Under the pieces are notes generated by a model. The model saw nothing but the letters and a program-made list of their open reading frames with translations, had not been told where the DNA came from and ran no database searches. 64,000 bases of DNA from Deinococcus aerolatus (GTDB lineage: Bacteria > Deinococcota > Deinococci > Deinococcales > Deinococcaceae). Position numbers and translations under genes: made by a program. How positions within the stretch are numbered: the first letter of the stretch is position 1; each line of letters opens with the position of its first letter. Location: the NCBI RefSeq assembly GCF_014647055.1, contig NZ_BMOL01000005.1, forward strand, positions 62,001-126,000, given 5' to 3'. Shown piece by piece: positions 22,030 through 30,997 of this stretch.

Positions 22030-22159
22030 GCCGCCCGCCTGCACGTCCTGACTCTCTGCAGCGGTTTGCCGGGTCTGTCAGGACCCACACGCTAGCCTGT
22101 CCTGCCCTGCGCCGCGCCAAAAGCCGGAGCCCGCTGAAGACCACCCCGGCCTCCCGCCG

Positions 22160-22330
22160 TCAGGTACCCACGGCCAGGGCTGACGAGGTGGCTGGCCCGG
22201 CGAAGCTGTTGGCGGCCACGCCACTCGCGGCCTGAAAGCTCTGCAGCGCCGTCTCGGTGCCCAGCCCGAAGCTGCCGTCCGCACTGATTCTCAGTTTGCT
22301 CTACAGCGCCCGGAACACACCGCCCACAGT
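22160..22330 (-). pseudogene. Remnant of a peptidoglycan-binding (PG_binding_1) protein
   Basis: Read on the minus strand, this encodes a nearly complete PG_binding_1 repeat: ISADGSFGLG, then after a one-base frameshift (four G at 22260-22264 where three would keep the frame) TETALQSFQAASGVAA and FAGPATSSALAVGT before a TGA at 22160. An in-frame TAG lies at 22302-22304. The parent was presumably a cell-wall enzyme whose N-terminal domain is lost or decayed. Confidence 0.65.
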
Positions 22331-22655
22331 CTGCAGGCGGTCAGCGCCCCCGGGATGCCGCTCCACAGGCACCAGCTCATCGGTCTGCTGAATCACCTGC
22401 CGGGCACAGCGTGTACCGGCCCCACGCAGTGCCGCAGGCCGTCGGGTAGGCTAGTCGGCGGGTCACCACCAGACCGCTCTCCCCAGAGACCCATACAGAT
22501 CCCTGGCCCGATATGGGTGTTGCGCCACGCACCTACGCATTTCACTTTGCGCTCTCCCACGAGATGCGGCGGGATATAGAAATTCGGCAGAGAGAACAAG
22601 GTGAGGGAGCCGAAATACCCGCCCCCTCGTCTCCTCTCCTGGATAACTTTTTTTG

Positions 22656-22700
22656 TGGTGCACCCTAGTGGACTCGAACCATTGACCGACCGCTTAAAAG
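22656..22700 (-). pseudogene. tRNA gene 3'-half fragment (possible integration scar)
   Basis: On the minus strand the sequence runs from an anticodon-loop-like CTTTTAA through GCGGTCGG, a T-loop GGTTCGAGTCC and an acceptor end AGGGTGCACCA with encoded CCA. No D-arm or 5' acceptor strand (GCACCCT) lies upstream, so it is not an intact tRNA. It resembles the 3' half of a tRNA with a UUU-type anticodon loop. Integrative elements typically leave exactly this segment, anticodon loop to CCA, as an att copy. Confidence 0.65.
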
Positions 22701-22978
22701 GTACCCTGGACGCGTATTTTACGTGATCCACACTTCCCTTTTCGTCACTTGTGGCCACGCCTGGTACGGCGAAAACAAACCCTGCATTCCCTCCAATCCT
22801 CTTCCATATTGTCTGAGATGAGCTGCTACTACAGTCGCTATTACAGTCGGAGCCAGTGCGGGAATGCCCCCGATGAAGCGTGAATCAGCGTGGAGAAGTG
22901 CAACGAAAACTTTAAGGGCATTGGAGATCATCGAGTCATCATTCCCGTCACAGTCTCAGGTGTTGGCGAGCAACCATT

Positions 22979-23016
22979 GAAAATCGCTCCGGTGCGCGCG
23001 GGGCGCGACCGGAGCG
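22979..23016 (-). terminator. Terminator of the RCC1-repeat lipoprotein gene
   Basis: CGCTCCGGT (minus strand, 23008-23016) and ACCGGAGCG (22985-22993) form a perfect nine-pair stem around a GC-rich loop, followed by ATTTTC. It lies 17 bases after the stop codon. Confidence 0.8.
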
Positions 23017-23033
23017 AAATCGGAATCACCAAA

Positions 23034-25001
23034 TCAGGGGAGCAGGTAGGGGCCAGCGGGAGGGGTAGCGCGGCCGTCAGTGTTATCGCCCCAGCCGACG
23101 ATGCTGCCGTCGCTCTTAACCGCCAGACTGTGGTACCCACCAACCGAGATGGCCACGACGCCGCTCAGGCCTTCCGGGATACTGATCTGCCCGGTGCCGT
23201 TGTAACCCCAGCCGACGACGGTACCGTCTTTCTTGAGCGCCAGGGTGAAATCATCTCCGGAGGCGATGCTCTTGACGCCAGTCACGCTCGCCGGCACAGT
23301 CCTTGCGCTGTAGGAGTCCTCTCCCCATGAGACGACGGTACCGTCGCGCTTCACAGCGAAGCTGCGGTTGTTGCCGGCGGTGATGGACACCACGTCCGTC
23401 AGCTCATTCGGGACGTTCGACTCGCCGTAGGTGTTGGCTCCCCAGGCGACGACGGTCCCATTCTTCTTGATCCCGAGGTTATGGTTCTTCCCGGCAGAGA
23501 CTGAGACGATGTCTGTCAGTCCAGCAGCGCCACTGGTCTGGTTGTAATCGTTGCGGCCCCAGCCGACAACGGTGCCATCGGCCTTGAGGGCCAGGCTGTG
23601 CTGGCCGCCCGCGGAGATGCCAATCACGCCGCTCAAATCTGCTGGCACGTCCGTCTGACCGATGTAGTACTGGCTGCCCTGGGTGTTGCTGACGCCCCAT
23701 GAGACGACGGTGCCGTCCGTCTTGAGGGCCAGGCTGTGCCAGTCACCGACAGCGACTTCCTTGACGCCAGTCAGGTCCGCAGGCGGGGTGGTCTGACCGT
23801 AGGTGTTGCCACCCCAACCAACCACAGTGCCGTCCTGCTTCACCGCCACATTGAAGTGCGCGCCGGCCAGGTCGACGCTGCGGATGTACGTGAGGGCAGC
23901 CGCAGCCTGCATGCGGGTTTCGTTCCCAGCGCGGTCGGCGGCAATCACCAGCACCTCAGGCGTGCCGGTGACGTCGGGTGTCCAGTTCAGCGACCACACC
24001 CCTGGCCCGATCTGCACCTCGCCCACGAATTCGGTAGCGTCGGTGCTGCCGACCAGTTGCGTGCCGCTGTAGACCTTGACGCTGTGGACGCTGCCGGAGT
24101 CGTCGCTGACTGTGCCACTCAGCGTGACAGGTGTGCCGGCAGTGGTGTCGGCGATGGGCGCGACGCTCAGTGCAGGGGCCACTGTGTCGAGTTTCAGGCC
24201 GGTCTTCGCAAAGGGAATGCTGAAGGTCTTGCTCAGGGTGCTCTGGGCGGCGGTGTCGGTGCCAGTCACCAGCCACGCGCTCATGGTCGCCTTGATGAAG
24301 ATGGTCTCGGTGGCCGCGCTGCCGAAAATCTTCACCCGAGCGCCCAGCTTGCTGCTGCCGGCCAGGACGTCACCGATGCCGTTCAGAGGTAAGCCCTGGT
24401 CATCGACCACTTGGTACGTCACTATGCCCAGATCCGTGGTGGGCACGAGGGTACCGGCGGAATTCATCACGTTCAGGCGCATGTCCAGCGTGTCCTGCGT
24501 GGCTACCCAGGCCCACTGCATCTTGTCGCCGAAGGTGGTTTTGGCCGCGTCGGCCAGGGCATGGACGCTGAGGTTTACGGTGGCGCTGCCCTGGCTGAGG
24601 TTCACGCCAGCGTCTGTGCCGTAGGCCAGGAAGGTGCCGCCCTCGGTGCTCTTGCCGACCGTTTCGAAGGAGTAGATGCCGCGTGGCAGCACCACGGTCG
24701 CCGTGGGCTGGGTGGACGACATGACCAGATCGGTCTGGGTGCCGCCAGCCTTATAAGTATTCTGACCGTCGAATTTCATGAGCTGTCCGCCGGCGTCACG
24801 CACCTTGACGTGGAAGTTGGTGACGGTGCTCCTGCCATCGGTGCCGGTGGGAAGACCCTGGGCACCAAAGCCCGCCAGCGGGGAAGCCAGGGTGACCACC
24901 ACACTGGAACCGCTCAGGTGAGCGGACGGCATTGGGGTCTGGCCGCAGGAGGCGATCAGCAGGGCGAGGGTGGGAAACAGGGCATGACGGATGTTCCTCA
25001 T
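23034..25001 (-). CDS. RCC1-repeat lipoprotein
   Basis: 655 residues from ATG 25001, preceded by GGAG. The lipoprotein signal (LFPTLALLIASCGQ) is followed by an adhesin-like beta domain with an Ig-like segment (LDTVAPALSVAPIADTTAGT) up to about residue 350. At least six RCC1 repeats follow, of the type SLALKTDGTVVSWG and SLAVKSDGSIVGWG; these build a beta-propeller. In bacteria such propellers occur in secreted surface proteins, not in chromatin control. A terminator follows. It probably sits in the envelope or on the cell surface; the ligand is unknown. Confidence 0.88.
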   Translation of the reverse strand: MRNIRHALFPTLALLIASCGQTPMPSAHLSGSSVVVTLASPLAGFGAQGLPTGTDGRSTVTNFHVKVRDAGGQLMKFDGQNTYKAGGTQTDLVMSSTQPTATVVLPRGIYSFETVGKSTEGGTFLAYGTDAGVNLSQGSATVNLSVHALADAAKTTFGDKMQWAWVATQDTLDMRLNVMNSAGTLVPTTDLGIVTYQVVDDQGLPLNGIGDVLAGSSKLGARVKIFGSAATETIFIKATMSAWLVTGTDTAAQSTLSKTFSIPFAKTGLKLDTVAPALSVAPIADTTAGTPVTLSGTVSDDSGSVHSVKVYSGTQLVGSTDATEFVGEVQIGPGVWSLNWTPDVTGTPEVLVIAADRAGNETRMQAAAALTYIRSVDLAGAHFNVAVKQDGTVVGWGGNTYGQTTPPADLTGVKEVAVGDWHSLALKTDGTVVSWGVSNTQGSQYYIGQTDVPADLSGVIGISAGGQHSLALKADGTVVGWGRNDYNQTSGAAGLTDIVSVSAGKNHNLGIKKNGTVVAWGANTYGESNVPNELTDVVSITAGNNRSFAVKRDGTVVSWGEDSYSARTVPASVTGVKSIASGDDFTLALKKDGTVVGWGYNGTGQISIPEGLSGVVAISVGGYHSLAVKSDGSIVGWGDNTDGRATPPAGPYLLP

Positions 25002-25310
25002 AGACACTCCAGGAGGCCCTGTAGTTGGTCTACAGAACACGTTTGGGTCTTCATGAGGAGCATATTGGGGGAGTAATTACAGAAATCTCACGTCTAATGA
25101 GGTGATTCGCGAAATCCTCACTGATATCGTGCAATTGCGTTAGTGGGCGGCCTTCATCGCGTGACAACTTCACCTGGATACAGGAGCCTGCCACCCCTCC
25201 AGCAGGGCAACTTTGGCGGTGCCGGTTGTCAACCAGCACCTCAAGTGATGCAAAGATGCCAGGCTACCCGGAGTCAAGCTCCGTTTGGGGAGACGCACCT
25301 GGCCTGACGG
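25002..25310. other. Intergenic stretch upstream of the RCC1 lipoprotein
   Basis: No gene is recognised. It should hold the promoter of the RCC1 gene on the minus strand and ends at the left inverted repeat of the decayed IS6-type element. Confidence 0.45.
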
Positions 25311-26121
25311 GGTTCTAGCAAGCTAACCGCAGTAGGCTGATCTTTCGTGTCTGATCGCAAGCCCTGCCGCCACCGTTTCCCTTTGAACATCATCCAGCAC
25401 ACCCTCTGGCTATACCTTCGGTTTCCTCTAAGCGAGCGCGATGTATAGGAATGACTGCACCGGCGCGGCATTCAGGTTAGCCACGAAACGTTGCGGCAAT
25501 GGAACATCAAGTTCGCACCACTCCTTAACGAGGATCTACGTCACCGGGAACCCGAACCCCGACGGGGTTCCCGGTGGTTCCCGGACGAGGTGTGCGGCGA
25601 GACCGGCGGTAGAAAACACTGGTTGTGGCGGGCCGTCGATAATACCAGCGCGGTGCTGGATATCCTGTTGAAATCTCCCCGGGACACGTCTGCGGCCAGG
25701 ACCTTTTTCGCAAGACTGTTGGTACATCATGACGTCCCAGACGTGATTGACGCCGACAAGCTGTGGAGCTATAGGGCAGCTCTTCGAGTGCTTCCGGTGC
25801 TCCATGCTGTGGAGCACCTCAGGTCATTTCCTCTGCACGCTGCGACAACCTGATCCTGATTGAGCTGTCCCACCGCCCGCCCCGAAACTAGGAGCGAAGT
25901 CAGCTCAGCCTCACAAATCCACGACGAGCACAGGAATTTCTGACACTGCATCCCCGCCTTTCAACCTTCACCAGCACACCCAAGCCACCGGCACTGCGCT
26001 CAATCAAATAACACGTCAATCGTAGACCAATTTGGCCTGGCATCACACCGTGGACACGGCGGTCTGAATTTCAGACCGCCGCTGGAAAACATGACTTGGT
26101 CGAGGCTAAGTTGCCAGAACC
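25311..26121 (+). mobile_element. Decayed IS6-family insertion sequence
   Basis: The element is about 811 bp, the normal size for IS6. The left end GGTTCTAGCAAGCTAACC (25311-25328) and the complement of the right end (26104-26121) agree at most positions. In between lies a transposase frame with several stops and a frameshift, so the element is inactive. Confidence 0.75.
25347..26011 (+). pseudogene. IS6-family transposase, inactivated
   Basis: The frame starts at GTG 25347 and reads the IS6 pattern in order: NIIQHTLWLYLRFPLSERDV, two stops (TAG, TGA), LHRRGIQVSHETLRQWNIKF, RWFPDEVC with the first catalytic Asp, KHWLWRAVD, ADKLWSY with the second Asp. After a frameshift near 25830-25855 it continues NLILIELSHRPPRN, another TAG, then ERSQLSLTNPRRAQEFL to a TAA at 26009-26011. 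At least four lesions make it a clear relic. Confidence 0.85.
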
Positions 26122-26200
26122 TCCCCACGGGTGTGGGGGTGACCCGACGCTAGACCCTCATTTTAGCCTCGAGAGGGCCAGAGCCAACATCGCTCACTGA

Positions 26201-26226
26201 AAGAAGAAAAGGACGCACAAGCGCCC
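26201..26226 (-). terminator. Terminator of the subtilisin-like protease gene
   Basis: On the minus strand, GGGCGC (26221-26226) pairs with GCGTCC (26211-26216) across a four-base loop, one G-U wobble, followed by TTTTCTTCTT. It begins about 40 bases after the stop codon at 26267. Confidence 0.75.
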
Positions 26227-26266
26227 TTTCCCACTTCTATACAGCCCTGGCCTCCACAGGACGTAT

Positions 26267-28156
26267 CTACTTCAGAGGCACGATGCGGTCAACGGTGGCC
26301 GTGCCTTTGTAGGTGGTCTCAGGATTGAGCCAGCCCTTGAGCTGCACACGGTAAGTTCCAGACACCGGGTTGGGAATCACGACTTCCTCGAAAGCGCTGG
26401 CCCCCTGAGCACTGGAGGCAATTGGGTTGCCCGCCGGATCGTAGACATACAGGTCAAGATCGTAAGTGGGGTTTCCCCAGTCGGTGGTGATTTTCACGGC
26501 CGACAGGCCCGAAGGCACGCTCACGCTCTGGTTGTGTTCACCGACCAGTGGGGTCCCGTCTACGGTGGTCCCCACCGCGCCGGTCCAACTGGTCAGTGCG
26601 GAGGTCTCCACGGTCGTGCGGCTGCCCGCCGTACTCGCAGCCTTCTGAATTGCAGCGTAGGCGTTGGCGTACCCGGCACCGACTTCCCACTTCTCCAGCT
26701 GGCGAATCACATCAGTCTTGGTAAACATTGGATCGGCGGTGCTGGTCACAGCAGCGAGCACGCCGTCCATATTCAGGGCGGGATTGACTTCCAGCATCAG
26801 GGCCGCGACGCCGCTCATGTGCGGAGTAGCCATGCTGGTGCCGGAGATTGAGGAGTACAGCGGCTCCGGGCTGTTGCCGTCCTTGCCCAGGTAAGGTTCC
26901 ACGATTGGGCCGCTGACCGCACGGGCGGCGACGATGTTCACGCCGGGCAGCACGATATCGGGGTGATGGAACGGATCATCCTTGACACCGCGGCTCGAGA
27001 AACTGGCAAGCTCACCGGGAACGCCCTTGCGGATACGGGGGTTCAGGGCATTCATGGTGTTCTTGGCGTGTCCGGCACCCACGCTGATAACGCAGGGGCT
27101 GGCCGAGTACGGGTTGAGCGTGTCAGCGCCGGGACCATCATTGCCGGCAGCGAAGTTGACAATCATTCCGTAATCGTAGGCCCGCTTGGACGCGATGCTG
27201 ATCGGATTGTACGGAGCAAAACGGCTGCCAGAAGTGCCCCAGGAGTTGCTGATGACGCGGACGTTGTAGGTTTCCCGCACTTCTGGCTTGAACACGAACT
27301 CAAAGCCCTGGAGCGCATACAGAATGCTGATTGCGTCCCCTGAACCCACGCCAATCAGATTTGCGCCGGGAGCCACGCCCTTATACTTGCCGCCGGTAGA
27401 CATCTGACCGCTACCGCCGATGGTGCTGGCCACATGGGTGCCGTGGCCCGACGTCAGATCAGAATTGGGGGTATCCACATACAGGGCGCCCGTCAGACCT
27501 GGAGCAATGATCGGAGCAGCAATCTTGACGTTCTTCACGAGATTAGGGAAATCACCGTGCGTGCCGTCGACTCCGGAGTCGATCACCGCCACGCCAATGC
27601 CTTTACCTGTGGTTTTGAATGCGCTGCGTGCGCTGTCACCCTTAATGTACGCGACGCTCTCGTCCAGGAAGTATTCCAGTGGACGGTCCTGATAGATGGA
27701 CAGCAGGCCGTAAGACTGCAGGTTGGCCTTGAGCATGTTGACCAGTTCCTGGGTGATTGGAACCTTCACGGCCACCATCGGAAGTTCACCGAAGGCACCC
27801 AGGCCATTGCCGGGCTTGATTCCCAGCCTGGAAGCAATGAAATTCACGGCAGGCGTCACGGCATCATCAACGTTAAAGGAGAGAATCAGGGTACCCACCT
27901 GCCCGTAATCGATCGTGGGGTCAATCACCGCATTGGCGGTGGTAGCGTTCGCCGCAGGGCCTGAATACAGAGCGGAGCATTCGCTCACAGGCGTGGGCTC
28001 AGGAGTAACGATCGCTTTTTTCTTGCCTCCCTGGGCTTGCAACTGGCCAGGTGTTGTGGCCACAGGCGCAGTGCCTGTGGTCAGGCTCTGCTGACCACAA
28101 GAGGCGAGAATCAGGGTCAGGGAAAGACCGAGGGCCGAGTACTGGGTAGCTTTCAT
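26267..28156 (-). CDS. Subtilisin-like (S8) serine protease lipoprotein
   Basis: 629 residues with a lipoprotein signal (LSLTLILASCGQQ). A propeptide-like region (about 60-150, with PMVAVKVP) precedes the S8 catalytic domain. The catalytic Asp is in GVAVIDSGVDGTHGD, His in GHGTHVAST, oxyanion Asn in NFAAGNDGPG and Ser in SGTSMATPHMSGVAAL. The C-terminal 130 residues form a beta domain of pre-peptidase type (YDLDLYVYDPAGN, SGTYRVQLKGW). It is probably anchored at the cell surface and degrades external protein. This protease is separate from, and unrelated in architecture to, the giant subtilase at 32893. Confidence 0.93.
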   Translation of the reverse strand: MKATQYSALGLSLTLILASCGQQSLTTGTAPVATTPGQLQAQGGKKKAIVTPEPTPVSECSALYSGPAANATTANAVIDPTIDYGQVGTLILSFNVDDAVTPAVNFIASRLGIKPGNGLGAFGELPMVAVKVPITQELVNMLKANLQSYGLLSIYQDRPLEYFLDESVAYIKGDSARSAFKTTGKGIGVAVIDSGVDGTHGDFPNLVKNVKIAAPIIAPGLTGALYVDTPNSDLTSGHGTHVASTIGGSGQMSTGGKYKGVAPGANLIGVGSGDAISILYALQGFEFVFKPEVRETYNVRVISNSWGTSGSRFAPYNPISIASKRAYDYGMIVNFAAGNDGPGADTLNPYSASPCVISVGAGHAKNTMNALNPRIRKGVPGELASFSSRGVKDDPFHHPDIVLPGVNIVAARAVSGPIVEPYLGKDGNSPEPLYSSISGTSMATPHMSGVAALMLEVNPALNMDGVLAAVTSTADPMFTKTDVIRQLEKWEVGAGYANAYAAIQKAASTAGSRTTVETSALTSWTGAVGTTVDGTPLVGEHNQSVSVPSGLSAVKITTDWGNPTYDLDLYVYDPAGNPIASSAQGASAFEEVVIPNPVSGTYRVQLKGWLNPETTYKGTATVDRIVPLK

Positions 28157-28744
28157 GTGATCCTCCGGTGGAGCTTGATTTGGTTGAATCCACCGTAGCT
28201 AATGACTCTCAAAAAACACGTAAATAAATAGGAATGGGTGGTGACCAGTTGTGGCAGTTGATTGGCACCACAAGACGGCCATACGAAATCAGGAGTCCCA
28301 AACGAAACCCGCATCACAAAAAACTTGCCGGAAATCTCTTATGTGTAGAGGTCTCCCTGGAGACCAGGAGATGCCATGAACATGACCCGCTGGGCTGCCT
28401 TCGTCATCACCTCCATCATGCTTCCTGCCGCTCAGTTGCCGAACCGCGCCCGGTGGCGCGCCTTAGCATGCCCACACTGGGCACGGTGTCTCTGAAGATC
28501 CACACCGTCAACCCATGTGGCAACGCGCTGCCGAAGAGACCCTTCGCCCGGACACCGGGCTGTGGGCTGACCACGCCCGCCGCGGCGAGTGCGCTTCGCC
28601 TGTGGACCTGTGTCGAAGAACGGGGCGAGGTGTTCCGGTCGAGGCAGCGGACAACCCTCGCGTGATGAACATTCAGCTTGTGGTGTATCCGGAACATCTG
28701 GGGACACCTACCGGACGGCATCGAGAAGAAAGGAGGACCGGGTC
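28157..28744. other. Intergenic stretch, possibly with a decayed secreted-protein gene
   Basis: Near 28376 a plus-strand frame begins with a signal-peptide-like sequence (MNMTRWAAFVITSIMLPAAQ) but stops after 40 codons. Sequence-like continuation can be read in other frames. It may be a frameshifted small secreted gene, but this is weak. The rest should hold promoters for the protease (minus) and the BTAD regulator (plus). Confidence 0.35.
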
Positions 28745-29644
28745 ATGCTGCAGGTTTTGCTCTTCGGCGTCTTCCAGGCGCGGGACGCCGCTGGCCGTCC
28801 CCTTGCACTTGAAAGCCAGCGGGCGCGCGAGCTACTGAGCTTCCTGCTGCTGCGCCCGTACCAGCCCCACTCGCGTGAGGTGCTCGCCACGATCCTGTGG
28901 GGCGGCGAGGTGGGGATGTTGTCCACCTCGCAGTCGCTCAAGGGGCTGCGCCAGGCGCTGTGGCACCTGCACTCGGCCCTGCCGCCCGGGCTGCACGCCG
29001 GACTGCTGCACCTCACGGGAGACCAGGTGGAGTTGCGCGCTCATCCCGACCTGAGCTGCGACGCCCTGACCTTTGAGGGGACGGTGGGCGCCCTGCGGGG
29101 CCGGGCCGGGCCAGACCTGAGCCCCGCGGAGGCGTGGGCGCTACGGGCGGCGGTGGCGCTGTACCGGGGCGAATTGCTGGAGGGCTGGATGGCGGACTGG
29201 TGCCTGGCCGAGCGCGAGCGCCTGCAAAACATGCATCTGGCGGCGCTGGAGAAACTGACCGACCACTGCGAGGCTTGCGGGGACTGGGAAGGTGGGCTGC
29301 ACTATGCCGGACGCCTGCTGGCCTTCGACCGGGCCAGCGAGGACACTCACCGCCGGGTCATGCGGCTGCACTTCCGCTCGGGGGACCGCACCGCCGCCCT
29401 GCGCCAGTTTGCCCTCTGCGAACTCGCCCTGCGCGAGGAGCTGAACGTCCGGCCCTCGCACGCCACGCTGGCCCTGTACGAGAGCATCCGCGATGACCAG
29501 CCGCTGGACACGGCTCCTGGAGCGCCGACGGTCGGGCAGGCGAGGCCAGACCCGGTCCTGGAACTCCTCCATGAGCTGCGCGACGCCGTGCGCGAGTTGC
29601 GGAGCCTGCTGGCCGAGGGGGGGCGCCTGCGCGAGGAGCCCTGA
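28745..29644 (+). CDS. BTAD-domain transcriptional regulator (SARP/AfsR-like)
   Basis: 299 residues from ATG 28745, which has AAGGAGG upstream; an in-frame start 156 bases earlier has no ribosome site. The N-terminus (LLFGVFQARDAAGRP, then SQRARELLSFLLLRPYQPHS) resembles the winged-helix domain of SARP regulators. The middle and C-terminus (AVALYRGELLEGW, YAGRLLAFDRASEDTHRRVMRLH, FALCELALREELNVRPS) match the BTAD helical repeats. Such proteins activate secondary-metabolite or stress clusters. It lies directly upstream of, and on the same strand as, the multidomain hydrolase operon and is its best candidate regulator. Confidence 0.88.
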   Translation: MLQVLLFGVFQARDAAGRPLALESQRARELLSFLLLRPYQPHSREVLATILWGGEVGMLSTSQSLKGLRQALWHLHSALPPGLHAGLLHLTGDQVELRAHPDLSCDALTFEGTVGALRGRAGPDLSPAEAWALRAAVALYRGELLEGWMADWCLAERERLQNMHLAALEKLTDHCEACGDWEGGLHYAGRLLAFDRASEDTHRRVMRLHFRSGDRTAALRQFALCELALREELNVRPSHATLALYESIRDDQPLDTAPGAPTVGQARPDPVLELLHELRDAVRELRSLLAEGGRLREEP

Positions 29645-29750
29645 ACCTCTTCCCGCCAGGACCGCACCCAAGACAGCACCGAGACGCCGGCGAGACGGCC
29701 CGCCTGGACGATGGGGGGGCACGCCATCCCTCTCGCCATCCGAGGTGTCC

Positions 29751-29996
29751 ATGTTCAGCAGTGCACAGTCGTTCGTCATCAAGATCTGGCTGGAGCCGGA
29801 AGGCCGGGCGGGCGGCAGCGCGCCGTGGCGCGGCCAGATCACCCACCTGCCCAGCCGTGAGAGCCGGGCGGTTCGGCGCCTCGACGAGATCATCGCCGTG
29901 ATCGCCAGATGTCTGGAGCGCTCCGGGGCGGACCCTGGATGGCGCTGGCGCTGGCGTCTGCGCTGGAGAACCTGGACGGGGCGCCGCCCGCCCTGA
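29751..29996 (+). CDS. Small conserved-looking hypothetical protein
   Basis: 81 residues from ATG 29751, preceded by GAGGTG. The first 58 residues are protein-like (SFVIKIWLEPEGRAGG, WRGQITHLPSRESRAVRRLD, EIIAVIARCLE). The last 17 are almost only Arg, Trp and Gly, so the true end may have been shifted by a frameshift near 29930. I have the impression of having seen similar short proteins near peptidase clusters, but I cannot name a family. First gene after the BTAD regulator. Confidence 0.55.
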   Translation: MFSSAQSFVIKIWLEPEGRAGGSAPWRGQITHLPSRESRAVRRLDEIIAVIARCLERSGADPGWRWRWRLRWRTWTGRRPP

Positions 29997-30032
29997 GCGG
30001 CCCGGAATCCACCACACCTTCGAGGAGGGGTT

Positions 30033-30992
30033 ATGACCACCGCACCGTTCACTGGCGAGCCGCATACCTTCTACCCCCACCTGCGGGAGATGCTCAGCCC
30101 CGACTTCGCCCACCTCTCGGACGCGGAGCTGGAGTCGGCCTTCGAGTCGGCCTTCGGTGAGGGCGTGACGCCCGCCGAATACGAGGAGTTCTTCGGCGGC
30201 CTGGGCCGGGCGCTGAGCGGCGCGGCCCGGGATGTCGGCCGCTTTGCCCAGCGGGCCGCCCCGGTCGCGGGAAGCGTCCTCTCCGGCGCGGCCCAGGGCG
30301 CCATGGCCGGCTCGGCCCTGGGCCCCTGGGGCGCCCTGGGCGGGGCCATCGCGGGCGGCGTCGGCTCGGGCCTGGCGCGGCACGGCCCCCGGGGGGCCCG
30401 CGGCGTGGGTCAGGCGATCAGCGGCGTGGTCAACACCGCCGGGACACTGACCGGGCGCGGCGGCATGGCCAGCGGGGCAATGGGGGCCCTGAGCGGCCTG
30501 CTGGGCGGGGGCGGACGCGGCGGCGGAGCGGCCGGCGCGTTGATGGGCCTGCTGGGTCGGCCCGAAACCCGGCAGGCGCTGCAGGCGCTGGCAGGCGGCC
30601 AGAACCGCGCCATCCCGCTGGGCGCGGGCGGCACGCCCGTTCCCGCAAGCGCCTTTGCCGGCCTGCTGGGTGCGCTGGGCCGTGAAGCGGAGGCCGAGAC
30701 TTCCTGGGGCTCCGGCGAGTCGCTGGACAGCCCCCCCGCCTACCTGATGAACAGCGCAGGCCAGTTCGTGGTCGACCCCAACGACCCCGACGGGCGCGCC
30801 GCGCGGCTGCTCCAGATGCTCCAGGCCTCGCCGCCCATGTTGCGTCAGCGCCCTGCCCCATACATGGAAATGCAGGACGGGGCCTACGGCGAGGATGAGG
30901 CCTACGACGAGGACGAGGCCTATGCCGACAGCGAGGCCCTGGACTTCGAGCTGTGGGAGCTTGATGAGGCCCATCCGGTCTGGGGAGGCTGA
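30033..30992 (+). CDS. Gly/Ala-rich protein with glycine-zipper-like core
   Basis: 319 residues from ATG 30033 with a strong GAGGAGGGG ribosome site. Three parts: an acidic helical N-terminus (SDAELESAFESAFGEGVTPA), a long Gly/Ala core (about 50-185; GAMAGSALGPWGALGGAIAG, then GALSGLLGGGGRGGG) of glycine-zipper type that could insert in membranes or aggregate, and an acidic tyrosine-rich tail (YGEDEAYDEDEAYADSEALD). There is no signal peptide. It resembles bacteriocin-like or pore-forming glycine-zipper proteins only in composition. The next gene follows after five bases. Confidence 0.75.
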   Translation: MTTAPFTGEPHTFYPHLREMLSPDFAHLSDAELESAFESAFGEGVTPAEYEEFFGGLGRALSGAARDVGRFAQRAAPVAGSVLSGAAQGAMAGSALGPWGALGGAIAGGVGSGLARHGPRGARGVGQAISGVVNTAGTLTGRGGMASGAMGALSGLLGGGGRGGGAAGALMGLLGRPETRQALQALAGGQNRAIPLGAGGTPVPASAFAGLLGALGREAEAETSWGSGESLDSPPAYLMNSAGQFVVDPNDPDGRAARLLQMLQASPPMLRQRPAPYMEMQDGAYGEDEAYDEDEAYADSEALDFELWELDEAHPVWGG

Positions 30993-30997
30993 GCACC

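Noticed and set aside
22393..22758. Minus-strand frame over the tRNA fragment
   Set aside because: It contains the tRNA 3' half and has no protein-like composition.
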